Source of the DNA: DATFVA01 sp963771705 | GTDB taxonomy: Bacteria > Bacteroidota > Ignavibacteria > Ignavibacteriales > Ignavibacteriaceae | Reading direction: 5' to 3' | Assembly: GCA_963771705.1 (NCBI GenBank) | Contig: CAVYUP010000012.1 | Coordinates: 1 to 64,000 of the forward strand | DNA length: 64,000 nucleotides | Shown: positions 56,586 through 64,000 of the stretch, one piece after another | Position numbering within the stretch: the first letter of the stretch is position 1 | Layout of the letters: each line of letters begins with the position of its first letter | The notes under the pieces: model-generated | What the model was told of the DNA's origin: nothing | What the model saw: only the letters and a program-made list of their open reading frames with translations | Databases searched by the model: none | Made by a program: the position numbers and the translations under genes

Positions 56586-56997
56586 TACATACCCTGACCT
56601 GGGTCTCCTGACTATAAGGGTAATACTCGGGTTAGCTTATATATTTGTTTACGGCGGCAAAAAACTCTTTGCGGGACCTGAAACCTGGACAAGCATAGGC
56701 TCGGCCGTGTCGAACCTTGGAATAACTTTTTCCTATCCCGTTTGGGGATTCTTCGCATCGTGTGCGGAGTTTTTCGGGGGCATACTGATCCTGCTGGGAT
56801 TATTCTTCCGGCCGGCGGCAGCCTTTATAATTATTGTGATGCTGGTTGCGGCCAACAGAGGCTACGTTACAGGAGGCGCGCTTAGTTCAATGGCTCATCC
56901 TTTAGAACTAGGGATAACTTTACTGGGATTATTTTTAATGGGTCCCGGAAGGTACAGTCTAGATTACCACTTTTCCGGAAGGAGAAGGGTTAAGTAG
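56566..56997 (+). CDS. DoxX-family membrane protein
   Basis: A protein of about 143 aa with four helices and DoxX pattern: LGLLTIRVILGLAYIFVYGG, FAGPETW, and FFGGILILLGLFFRPAA. DoxX proteins are thiosulfate:quinone oxidoreductase-related or of unknown function. An earlier ATG at 56539 would extend into the receiver gene; ATG at 56566 or 56569 fits the family start better. Confidence 0.85.
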   Translation: MMKLKFSTYPDLGLLTIRVILGLAYIFVYGGKKLFAGPETWTSIGSAVSNLGITFSYPVWGFFASCAEFFGGILILLGLFFRPAAAFIIIVMLVAANRGYVTGGALSSMAHPLELGITLLGLFLMGPGRYSLDYHFSGRRRVK

Positions 56998-57060
56998 CAT
57001 ATCCTGAGGTCTGGAACTGACCAGTAACTAGTATTCAGGATGAGATCAGACTCTTTCTAT

Positions 57061-58116
57061 TTACATTCCGTCTCTCAGGAACCTGGGTTCCTCGAGCGTT
57101 AGAATTATCGAAATTCTATGAGTATCGGGAAGCCTGTCGATTTCGGCCATATTAAACCTGGCAAAGGAATAATCAATATTCAGCTTGGGAAGTTTAATAC
57201 CTGCTCCGACTGTAAACTGCTTTACATCGTTATATCCGCCTCTGATTGAAAACAGGTTATTATAGTTAAATTCCAATCCAGCGTGCATATCAAAACTAAC
57301 CGGTCCAACATTAAAGGTAGAAGCGTAACGTCTGTTCTCAAACCTTACATCGAAATCGAGCGCGGGGGTAAGAGTACCATTCAGTATATGAAGTCCGTAT
57401 GCTGCCCCGATCTTCGCTGTAGGAGAGACCAGTTCATTATATCCGGTACTCCAGGAAACAAGGGTAGTAGTTATATCCTGCAGGTTTGCGCCAACAGAAA
57501 AGTTTTCGAAGGGGAGATAAACGGCGCCCACATCGAAACCAACGCCGTAAGCATTATACTCAGCAATATCTTTATATATGAACTTTATGCTTGCGCCGTA
57601 GTAGAAGTTTTCGGAATGGATCTTTGCGAAGCTGAGATAGAAAGCCCACTCCTGATCACTGAATTCAGTAATCTTATCATAGTTTAACCTTGCATACTGA
57701 TCTGTAATAAAATTAGGATCATTAACTGTTACACCTGGATTTCTGCCGTCCTCGAGAGCCTGTCTGGTATCAGGGATGCCGTCGATTCCGAGGCGCATAA
57801 CACTAAGTGCAAAGGTCATATCTGTTTTCCAGGGGATAGCGGCAGCCGCGTAATCATAATTAACCAGGTTGCCAAATCTTTCATCGTGCATTAAAGATAT
57901 CTGGGGGTAATTAACCTGCGCGAGACCTGCGGGATTATAATATCCTGCGGTAATATCGTTAGCGACGGCGGCGAAAGCACCTCCCATTGCCAGCGGTCTT
58001 CCTCCAACCCCAATTGCCATAAATTCACCGGCATATTTGCTGATAACTGTCTGTGCATTCATGAAGGGCAGGAAAAGAAAAACAGATAGAATTGCAAAAG
58101 TGATTTTTTTAGTCAT
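57061..58116 (-). CDS. PorV/PorQ-family outer-membrane protein of the T9SS
   Basis: A 351-aa protein from the ATG at 58116, where a signal peptide begins (ITFAILSVFLFLPFMNAQ); the open frame reaches 58293 but that part is not convincing. The start of the mature part, YAGEFMAIGVGGRPLAMGGA followed by FAAVANDITAGYYNPAGL, is the PorV/PorQ signature (FadL-like barrel). PorV shuttles cargo with sorting domains from the T9SS translocon to the attachment complex, matching the cargo genes in this window. Confidence 0.88.
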   Translation of the reverse strand: MTKKITFAILSVFLFLPFMNAQTVISKYAGEFMAIGVGGRPLAMGGAFAAVANDITAGYYNPAGLAQVNYPQISLMHDERFGNLVNYDYAAAAIPWKTDMTFALSVMRLGIDGIPDTRQALEDGRNPGVTVNDPNFITDQYARLNYDKITEFSDQEWAFYLSFAKIHSENFYYGASIKFIYKDIAEYNAYGVGFDVGAVYLPFENFSVGANLQDITTTLVSWSTGYNELVSPTAKIGAAYGLHILNGTLTPALDFDVRFENRRYASTFNVGPVSFDMHAGLEFNYNNLFSIRGGYNDVKQFTVGAGIKLPKLNIDYSFARFNMAEIDRLPDTHRISIILTLEEPRFLRDGM

Positions 58117-58307
58117 ACGATAGGTAGAGACCTTTAAGTTGATGTAAAATCGTGGCAAAAGATGGATAATTTGGGTTTGAAAGTCAAGGCGGAAAAAGAG
58201 AAGCGAGAGGATGAAATAAGAAGTTAGAGTAAGAAATATGAAGTCAGGAAGGGGAGAAAGCGGGAGAGTTAAATTCCCCGCATTCTTATGCAATCTTAAT
58301 TATTAAG

Positions 58308-59054
58308 TTACTTTGCCTTTCCCTGGTTTGCTACAGCGTTCGTTTTCTTCGCAATTTCTTCCTGGTCGCCGAGGTAGTAATGCTTCAAAGGCTTCAGGTC
58401 ATCATCAAGTTCATATACCAGAGGAATTCCCGTTGGTATATTGAGACCTACAATCTCATCCTCAGGTACATTATCAAGGTATTTTACAAGAGCGCGGAGG
58501 CTGTTGCCGTGGGCAGCGATGATAATCTTCTTTCCGGATTTAATTGATGGCGCAATAGTATCTTTCCAGTAAGGCAGAAATCTTGCCACAGTATCCTTAA
58601 GGCATTCAGTAAGGGGGAGTTCTTTCTCAGTAAGGTTCTTATAGCGCGGATCATTTCCGGGATAGCGTTCATCATCTTTATCGAGTGCCGGGGGCTGAAT
58701 ATCGTAACTTCTTCTCCATGTGTGAACCTGTTCTTCACCGAATTTCTTTGCCATCTCGGCTTTGTTCAATCCCTGCAGCGCGCCGTAATGCCTTTCATTT
58801 AGTCTCCATGATCTTTCAACAGGTATCCACATAAGGTCGAGCTTATCGAGCGTTATCCATAACGTTCTTATAGCTCTTTTCAACACCGACGTATAAGCCA
58901 TGTCGAAAGTGTAGCCATCCTCTTTAAGAACATCGCCTGCTTTTTTTGCTTCAAACAATCCCTGGTCTGATAAATCGACATCCGTCCATCCGGTAAAGCG
59001 GTTCTCTTTATTCCATGTGCTTTCGCCGTGACGTAATAAAACTATTTTACTCAT
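58308..59054 (-). CDS. gpmA: 2,3-bisphosphoglycerate-dependent phosphoglycerate mutase
   Basis: A 248-aa glycolytic enzyme interconverting 3- and 2-phosphoglycerate. The catalytic His is in IVLLRHGESTWNKENRFTGW, followed by ERHYGALQGLNK and the second His in AHGNSLRALVKYL. The open frame begins 12 nt earlier; MSKIVLLRHG at 59054 is the family start. Normal length. Confidence 0.95.
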   Translation of the reverse strand: MSKIVLLRHGESTWNKENRFTGWTDVDLSDQGLFEAKKAGDVLKEDGYTFDMAYTSVLKRAIRTLWITLDKLDLMWIPVERSWRLNERHYGALQGLNKAEMAKKFGEEQVHTWRRSYDIQPPALDKDDERYPGNDPRYKNLTEKELPLTECLKDTVARFLPYWKDTIAPSIKSGKKIIIAAHGNSLRALVKYLDNVPEDEIVGLNIPTGIPLVYELDDDLKPLKHYYLGDQEEIAKKTNAVANQGKAK

Positions 59055-59135
59055 TACTGCTCCCATGTTTTCAGAATAATTGTTAAATACCTCCTCTAAA
59101 ATAATAAATAAGGGAGAGTTATTTCATAATTCATA

Positions 59136-60482
59136 TCATACCGCTGTTTTTCCGGCAATTCTTTTTTCACCAGAAAACCTGAGAACGAGATAGCCGGCAA
59201 TGCCCGATATCAGCGAGGCGGCAAGGATACCTACCTTGGCTATATTAGTAAGCTCTTCCGATGTGAATGCAAGGTTAGTAATAAAGAGCGACATAGTGAA
59301 TCCTATTCCGGCGAGAATACCTGCTCCGTAAATATGTTTCCAGTTAACTTTTGAAGGGAGGCTCGCAATATTAAATTTAACAGCCAGCCAGGAGAACAAA
59401 AATATTCCCACCTGCTTGCCGATAAACAAACCGCCTATAATCCCGAGGCTGACTTCATTTACTAGCGACTCAAAGAAATCTTCCTGGAAAGGGACTCCCG
59501 CATTAGCCAGAGCGAATACCGGCATAATGAAGAATGATACCCAGGGATTAAGGGAGTGCTCAAACCTCTGCAGGGGAGTGAGTACTCTCCGGCAGGTGCT
59601 TTCCAGGGTTTGAACTATATTCTGTCGTTCTTCATTAGCAAGGACGTTAGGACCTTCTTCCCCCTCACGGTCAAATTCTTCCATCAGTTCTTTACCATTA
59701 ACAAGGAAATCTTTTGTATTATACCTTGAAGTTGCGGGTATAACGAACGCAAGCAGCACTCCTGCCACGGTAGCATGGATACCCGACAATAAAAATGCGG
59801 CCCACAAAGCAAGTCCAAACACAATATAGAAAAGCAGATTCCTTACCCCCAGCCGGTTAGCTATAAAAAGGAGAACAAATACACCGGCCGCAACAGCCAG
59901 GGCTATAAACGATAACTGAGCAGTATAGAAAAAAGCGATTACCAGAACCGCCCCGATATCATCGGCAATAGCGAGGGCTGTTATGAATATTTTAAGGTTC
60001 ACCGGGACATTCGATCCGAGTAATGCCATCAACCCTATAACGAAAGCAATATCTGTGGCCATTGGTATTCCCCAGCCTGATTCGCCGGTACCTCCGGTAT
60101 TAAAGAAAAAGTAAATAAGAGCAGGGAAGACCATTCCCCCCAGCGCGGCCGCAACAGGAAGGATTGCCTGCCGTGCAGTTGAGAGTTCACCGACAAGAAA
60201 CTCCCGCTTGATTTCGAGTCCCACCACGAAAAAGAATACAGCCATAAGGCCGTCATTTATCCAATGGTGGAGGCTGTAATCAAGCTTAAAACTTTCAACA
60301 CCCACCGAGATCTTTGTATGCCAGAGACTAAAATACGATTCTGATAAGCCGGTATTTGCCCAGACAAGAGCAATAACCGTACATATTATCAGAAGGATTC
60401 CGCTTGAGGCTTCCGCACGGGTGAATTCCCTAAAAGGGCGTATCAGTTTTTCAATAGGGGGTTCCGGATTAGTTATTTTCAT
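59136..60482 (-). CDS. nhaA: Na+/H+ antiporter NhaA
   Basis: A 448-aa membrane protein. The paired Asp site is in FITALAIADDIGAVLVIAFF and the first part has WINDGLMAVFFFVVGLEIKR. NhaA exports Na+ in exchange for H+. The start at 60482 (MKITNPEPPIEKL) is preferred over one 60 nt upstream. The region around residues 265-320 (EEFDREGEEGPN) is a longer cytoplasmic loop than in E. coli NhaA. It lies 65 nt after the CaCA exchanger gene on the same strand, suggesting joint Na+ control. Confidence 0.94.
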   Translation of the reverse strand: MKITNPEPPIEKLIRPFREFTRAEASSGILLIICTVIALVWANTGLSESYFSLWHTKISVGVESFKLDYSLHHWINDGLMAVFFFVVGLEIKREFLVGELSTARQAILPVAAALGGMVFPALIYFFFNTGGTGESGWGIPMATDIAFVIGLMALLGSNVPVNLKIFITALAIADDIGAVLVIAFFYTAQLSFIALAVAAGVFVLLFIANRLGVRNLLFYIVFGLALWAAFLLSGIHATVAGVLLAFVIPATSRYNTKDFLVNGKELMEEFDREGEEGPNVLANEERQNIVQTLESTCRRVLTPLQRFEHSLNPWVSFFIMPVFALANAGVPFQEDFFESLVNEVSLGIIGGLFIGKQVGIFLFSWLAVKFNIASLPSKVNWKHIYGAGILAGIGFTMSLFITNLAFTSEELTNIAKVGILAASLISGIAGYLVLRFSGEKRIAGKTAV

Positions 60483-60547
60483 TAAATTTCCCGGTTTCTG
60501 AATGATATAGTACTCAACATAAAACTTTTCCCGGTAGTTCAAAAGTT

Positions 60548-61552
60548 TTACTGATTTAAACTGATCAAGAGGACTGAGACAAGGTAAATCACGATTATGA
60601 GCGAACTTTCAAAGCCTATATTGGCGAAGCCTTTCTTTTCCCTCCTCAGAAGTCCGAGCAGAAGAACCGAAGTCATTGTTACCGCCGCCCCGATTATTAT
60701 AAATTCTTTGCTGGTAGCAGCCCCGTAAATAGATCCTTTGCGATAGGCAATATCAGCCATCGAGGCAAAAAGAGTATCAAAAACATTCCCCCCCAGAACG
60801 CCCCCCACCGCCAGAGTAAGGGCACCTCGTCTTACCGCGGCTACCGAAGTTACAAGTTCAGGAAGGGAGGTGGTAACTGCAATCAAAACAGCTCCCACAA
60901 AACTATGATTAAGTCCTGCAAGTTTTGCTATATCCTCAGCCGATTTTGTGAGGAACCAGCCCGCTGCAATTATAAGGAGAGCCGAAATCAGGAAACTGAT
61001 CCACATCCGGCTTAAAGATTTCTGCTGGTTGTTTTCATCGGGAACGTCGAGTTTGGTCTCCTCTGTTTTTCGGGGAAACCACATCGGGTTTTCCCTGTTT
61101 TTATATATGAGTCTTGTTCCTCCCACATAAGCCAGAAGCAGAACCGGAGTTGCAGGGTGAATTCCCCAGAAGCTGAACTGAGGACCGGAAAGTGTGAGGA
61201 AGAGAATTCCGAGAAGCGCTATCAGCAGAGATCCCTGCATCATATTTTCAACAGATGCGGCGGCATGTTCAAGGTTGACCTTACGATAGGCAATATCGGC
61301 AACCGCAAGGAAGGCAGTCTGTGCCGCGATCCCTCCGAACGCATTTGATAAAGCCATAGAAGGGAAACCGTCTACCGCGGAAACAACAGACGCGGTGATA
61401 CCAGGAATTGAAGTACTTGCACCGAGGAGTACAGCTCCAACAATGGCTTCTCCCAGTCCTGTCCTGTCCGCAAGCTCATCAGCATACCGTGCCATTTTGG
61501 ATCCCACGAATCCTATCACGGCCGCCGACGCTATAAATATTATTATGGCCAT
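60548..61552 (-). CDS. CaCA-family sodium:calcium-type cation exchanger
   Basis: A 334-aa protein with ten or eleven helices and two inverted alpha repeats: GAVLLGASTSIPGITASVVS (first) and GAVLIAVTTSLPELVTSVAA followed by GGNVFDTLF (second). The first repeat has GI in place of the usual PE, so ion choice may differ from typical CaCA members. It is followed by nhaA. Confidence 0.88.
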   Translation of the reverse strand: MAIIIFIASAAVIGFVGSKMARYADELADRTGLGEAIVGAVLLGASTSIPGITASVVSAVDGFPSMALSNAFGGIAAQTAFLAVADIAYRKVNLEHAAASVENMMQGSLLIALLGILFLTLSGPQFSFWGIHPATPVLLLAYVGGTRLIYKNRENPMWFPRKTEETKLDVPDENNQQKSLSRMWISFLISALLIIAAGWFLTKSAEDIAKLAGLNHSFVGAVLIAVTTSLPELVTSVAAVRRGALTLAVGGVLGGNVFDTLFASMADIAYRKGSIYGAATSKEFIIIGAAVTMTSVLLLGLLRREKKGFANIGFESSLIIVIYLVSVLLISLNQ

Positions 61553-61671
61553 ATGCGGACAATATATGGAATGTTTGGTAAGTCAACTGTGCGGAGATTC
61601 TGAAACAGATTTGAAAGACGGCCGGGTGTATTCCGAAAAAAAAATAAAGAATGACAGACGAGGGATCAGGA

Positions 61672-62109
61672 TTACCTGGATTTAAGTTTACTTACTTTCT
61701 CAGAGAACTCGTCAGGGACAGGAGAGATCTTCTTTTCATGGTAGTTATAAAAAACGATGCCAGTTTTAGCCAGAGCGGCGATCTTAGAAGTTTTTTCACT
61801 TACAGCCCTATAATAGAAATCGCAACCTGTAGCGGCAACATCCTCAACAGACACATCAAAAGTGAGAGTATCGCCATAGAGGATCTGCGACTTATATAAG
61901 ATCACCGAATCTACCATTATTATTCCGCAGCCCCCCGCATCCATTTCTGTAAGGCTGAAATTATCGAGGTATTGGACCCTTGCCTCGTGAATTAATGAGA
62001 GGAGAGCATCATTTCCGAGATGATTTCCGTAATTAATGTCAGTTATCCTTACTGGAATTTTCGTTGAAAATTCAAAGTTTAGGGGCATTTCAAGTTTTAT
62101 TCTGCTCAT
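61672..62109 (-). CDS. YbgC/FadM-like acyl-CoA thioesterase (hotdog fold)
   Basis: A 145-aa single-domain 4HBT protein. The marks are VRITDINYGNHLGNDALLSL and HEARVQYLDNF, as in acyl-CoA thioesterases. The usual catalytic Asp of the D-x-N-H motif is visible as DINYGNH. Substrate not determined. Confidence 0.85.
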   Translation of the reverse strand: MSRIKLEMPLNFEFSTKIPVRITDINYGNHLGNDALLSLIHEARVQYLDNFSLTEMDAGGCGIIMVDSVILYKSQILYGDTLTFDVSVEDVAATGCDFYYRAVSEKTSKIAALAKTGIVFYNYHEKKISPVPDEFSEKVSKLKSR

Positions 62110-62219
62110 TTTAAACCTTTGGTCTTACTTCTAACTCAAATATAAAAAACAATGGAACCGGGTTCTAATACTTTTGAAGCATAAAATGATTAAATTATTC
62201 ACTAATTCAAGGAGATCTT

Positions 62220-63146
62220 ATGATGAGAGCAATGAAAATACTCTTTTTTATAACCGGCATCTTCCTGCCTCTCTTACTGACCGGATGTTCCAACAGCACC
62301 TCACCGAATGAAAATCAGCAGATCACGGATCAACTAAACAAGTCGTCTGTAGTTGAAAGCGATATGGGCGTATTGAATGCCGAAGGCTTACCAATGCGCG
62401 ACTGCGACGGGGTATTTGAGCTGGGATGGAACGAATTATTCGGACCGATAAGATGGAATGATGAAGTAAACGGACACGCAATGGCGGTAGTATTCGGGGA
62501 TACCGTTCATCAGCGGCCTTTTCTAAGAAGCGGTATTGACGTCGGTACAATCTATATAAATTATAACAACAGCCAGATTCAACTTGAGAAAAGAACCGGA
62601 CCTGACGGGGGAATATTCTATTCATTGTATCCTCGCTTCTTTGATGACGGACACCTGGATTTTATACCGGGTGCGGATTATGAGTTTGAGATAAGCGGAT
62701 CAGAAAATTTCAGTCCATTAAACTTTACATTCGCAGCGCCGCAGGGACTTATAAAAGTAAATTCACCCGAAGAAGATTCGGTAATAAATCCGGCCAATGA
62801 TCTTACACTTGAATGGTCGGGAGGCACAGCTGATGATCCGGTAGCGATCAGACTAATGCCCGTGCGTCCTCCCCAGCCTCCGCGCCAGGGTCCCCGTCAT
62901 GGTGAAGGAATGCACCCTCCAATGCAGCTTCCGCCGATGGGTAATCCGGTCTTCATACTGCTTGATCATAATCCCGGCACGTACACAATCGCATCCGCTA
63001 CCATACAGAATATTATCAGACAGACCGGTGCGGAGAAGCTTGTATGTGTAGTTTCACAGATGGATAAAAATGATGTGCAGCATGAGAACAGGGATCTGAA
63101 TTTTGTAATGCATAACGGCGACAGTGTTTTATTAAACGTTCAGTAA
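62220..63146 (+). CDS. Lipoprotein of unknown function (308 aa)
   Basis: Signal peptide with lipobox LLLTGC, then two beta-rich regions; LIKVNSPEEDSVINPANDLT and LEWSGGTADDPVAIRL look like an Ig-like domain. A Pro-rich stretch lies at about residues 215-240. No family recognised. An AAGGAGA site precedes two adjacent ATGs. Confidence 0.65.
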   Translation: MMRAMKILFFITGIFLPLLLTGCSNSTSPNENQQITDQLNKSSVVESDMGVLNAEGLPMRDCDGVFELGWNELFGPIRWNDEVNGHAMAVVFGDTVHQRPFLRSGIDVGTIYINYNNSQIQLEKRTGPDGGIFYSLYPRFFDDGHLDFIPGADYEFEISGSENFSPLNFTFAAPQGLIKVNSPEEDSVINPANDLTLEWSGGTADDPVAIRLMPVRPPQPPRQGPRHGEGMHPPMQLPPMGNPVFILLDHNPGTYTIASATIQNIIRQTGAEKLVCVVSQMDKNDVQHENRDLNFVMHNGDSVLLNVQ

Positions 63147-63206
63147 TAATCGACAGATAACACCTTCACACACAATCCGGAGTCTGTTCCCGCGGGCTCC
63201 GGAATT

Positions 63207-64000
63207 TTATTCAAGTCTCTTTCTAAACCTCAGTGAACTTGCCGCAAGGATGAGTATGCCAATTCCAAGCAGCGCGGCAGTTTCAGGGATAAGCTGGAAA
63301 AAGCCATCGCCCTTCAATATAACTCCTCTTAATATTGTTATGTAGTATCTTAAAGGGATCAGGTAAGTAATAGGCTGGATCCATCCCGGCATATTTTCGA
63401 TAGGGAACGCAAAGCCCGAAAGGAAATTCATTGGAAGAAGCACGCCGAACATCGCCACCATCATTGCCTGCTGCTGGGTTCTTGAAACAGTTGAAATGAA
63501 GAGTCCCAATCCAAGGGAGGAAAGTACATAAATAAACGAGGCCAGCATCAGGAAGAAGAAGTCGCCCCGTATGGCAATACCGAACCAGTAAACCATAACA
63601 ACAGTTACAATGAGAACATCCACAAAACCAAACACAATGAAAGGGATTGTTTTACCTATGATCAGCTGAGCAGGCTTAATTGGAGTGACGATTATCTGTT
63701 CAAGAGTACCTATCTCTCTTTCCTTAACGATAGCCATGGCCATGAGGGAAGTGGTTATGATCGTGAGCAGCAGTCCCATAATTCCCGGAAGCATAAACAC
63801 GCGTGTTTTAAGTTCAGGGTTATACCACACCCTGAGTTCGGGATTGATGTTAACGCCGGCGTTCGCCTTCATGCCCGATCGGTTTTGTGCCCTGACAAGA
63901 ATATTCCGGGAATAACTTGAAACAACTCCGGTTACATAACCGAAAGCGATAGAAGCCTTATTGCCGTCGGAGCCGTCGAAAAGGGCCTGCACCTTAATCT
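63207..64000 (-). CDS. ABC-2 type transporter permease, partial at right edge
   Basis: The C-terminal 264 residues of an ABC-2 permease (YhhJ/YbhR type). It has the conserved VMLPGIMGLLLTIITTSLMA, then REIGTLEQIIVTPI, LGLFISTVSRTQQQAMM and FPIENMPGWIQ. The frame is open to the window end; a GTG at 63992 is not the true start since the family has about 370 residues with an N-terminal helix and a large outer domain. A cognate ATPase gene is likely beyond the edge. Confidence 0.9.
   Translation of the reverse strand, partial: IKVQALFDGSDGNKASIAFGYVTGVVSSYSRNILVRAQNRSGMKANAGVNINPELRVWYNPELKTRVFMLPGIMGLLLTIITTSLMAMAIVKEREIGTLEQIIVTPIKPAQLIIGKTIPFIVFGFVDVLIVTVVMVYWFGIAIRGDFFFLMLASFIYVLSSLGLGLFISTVSRTQQQAMMVAMFGVLLPMNFLSGFAFPIENMPGWIQPITYLIPLRYYITILRGVILKGDGFFQLIPETAALLGIGILILAASSLRFRKRLE

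Noticed and set aside
57061..58293. The PorV-like protein starting at 58293
   Set aside because: The extra 59 residues precede a good signal peptide and are not family-like; the ATG at 58116 is the proper start.

Overview
The window reads as a chromosome segment from a member of the Ignavibacteria (Bacteroidota/Chlorobiota group). The best evidence is three secreted proteins ending in the type A sorting domain of the type IX secretion system (T9SS), with the QNYPNPFNP opening and KKMxLLK ending typical of that lineage. A PorV/PorQ-family protein and a Bacteroidota-type promoter (TTTG ... TANNTTTG) ahead of a TetR gene agree with this. No rRNA, CRISPR array or complete transposon is visible.

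Region 1 (1-8.7 kb) is an AT-rich accessory island. A minus-strand operon runs vsr - dcm - MORC-like GHKL ATPase - Z1-domain helicase - PD-(D/E)XK nuclease - AIPR protein. This is the MORC/Z1-type restriction-modification operon known from comparative genomics. The methylase and Vsr genes are intact, but the Z1 gene carries one apparent single-base deletion and the AIPR gene three. Three small unknown genes are divergent from it. The island ends at a short sequence resembling a tRNA-Ser 3' end (a candidate att site), followed by a strong hairpin.

Region 2 (8.8-23.4 kb) is a self-contained selenium/formate locus. The + strand carries a molybdenum formate dehydrogenase (fdhA with an in-frame UGA read as selenocysteine and a visible bSECIS hairpin, fdhB, an NrfD-type membrane subunit), tRNA-Sec, selA, selB and mobA. 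Converging on it is a minus-strand operon with selD and yedF at its end. The same operon begins with an uncharacterised uptake module: two membrane proteins resembling parts of an ECF transporter, a TonB-dependent receptor and a THEP1-like NTPase. The linkage makes a dedicated Se, Mo or W acquisition route plausible; this is the most interesting candidate system here.

Region 3 (23.7-35.4 kb) holds T9SS cargo, several unknown envelope proteins, a YihY-family protein and a 1-kb scar where two gene remnants of opposite orientation meet. Region 4 (35.6-50.4 kb) carries M28 and M13 peptidases, a trypsin-like lipoprotein, a PP2C phosphatase with TPR, pgl, and a GH13 glycosidase. It also has a three-gene minus operon (45.3-48.4 kb) that looks like a divergent GldL/GldM-type motor pair plus an outer-membrane barrel.

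Region 5 (50.5-53.6 kb) is a TetR-controlled TSUP-porin-FmdE operon with two matching operator-like sites. Region 6 (53.7-64 kb) is mostly housekeeping: a radical SAM protein, a TlpA/ResA thioredoxin, a receiver, DoxX, PorV-like, gpmA, nhaA, a CaCA exchanger, a thioesterase, a lipoprotein and a truncated ABC-2 permease at the right edge. Many spacers from 37 to 58 kb are purine-rich low-complexity DNA on the + strand.
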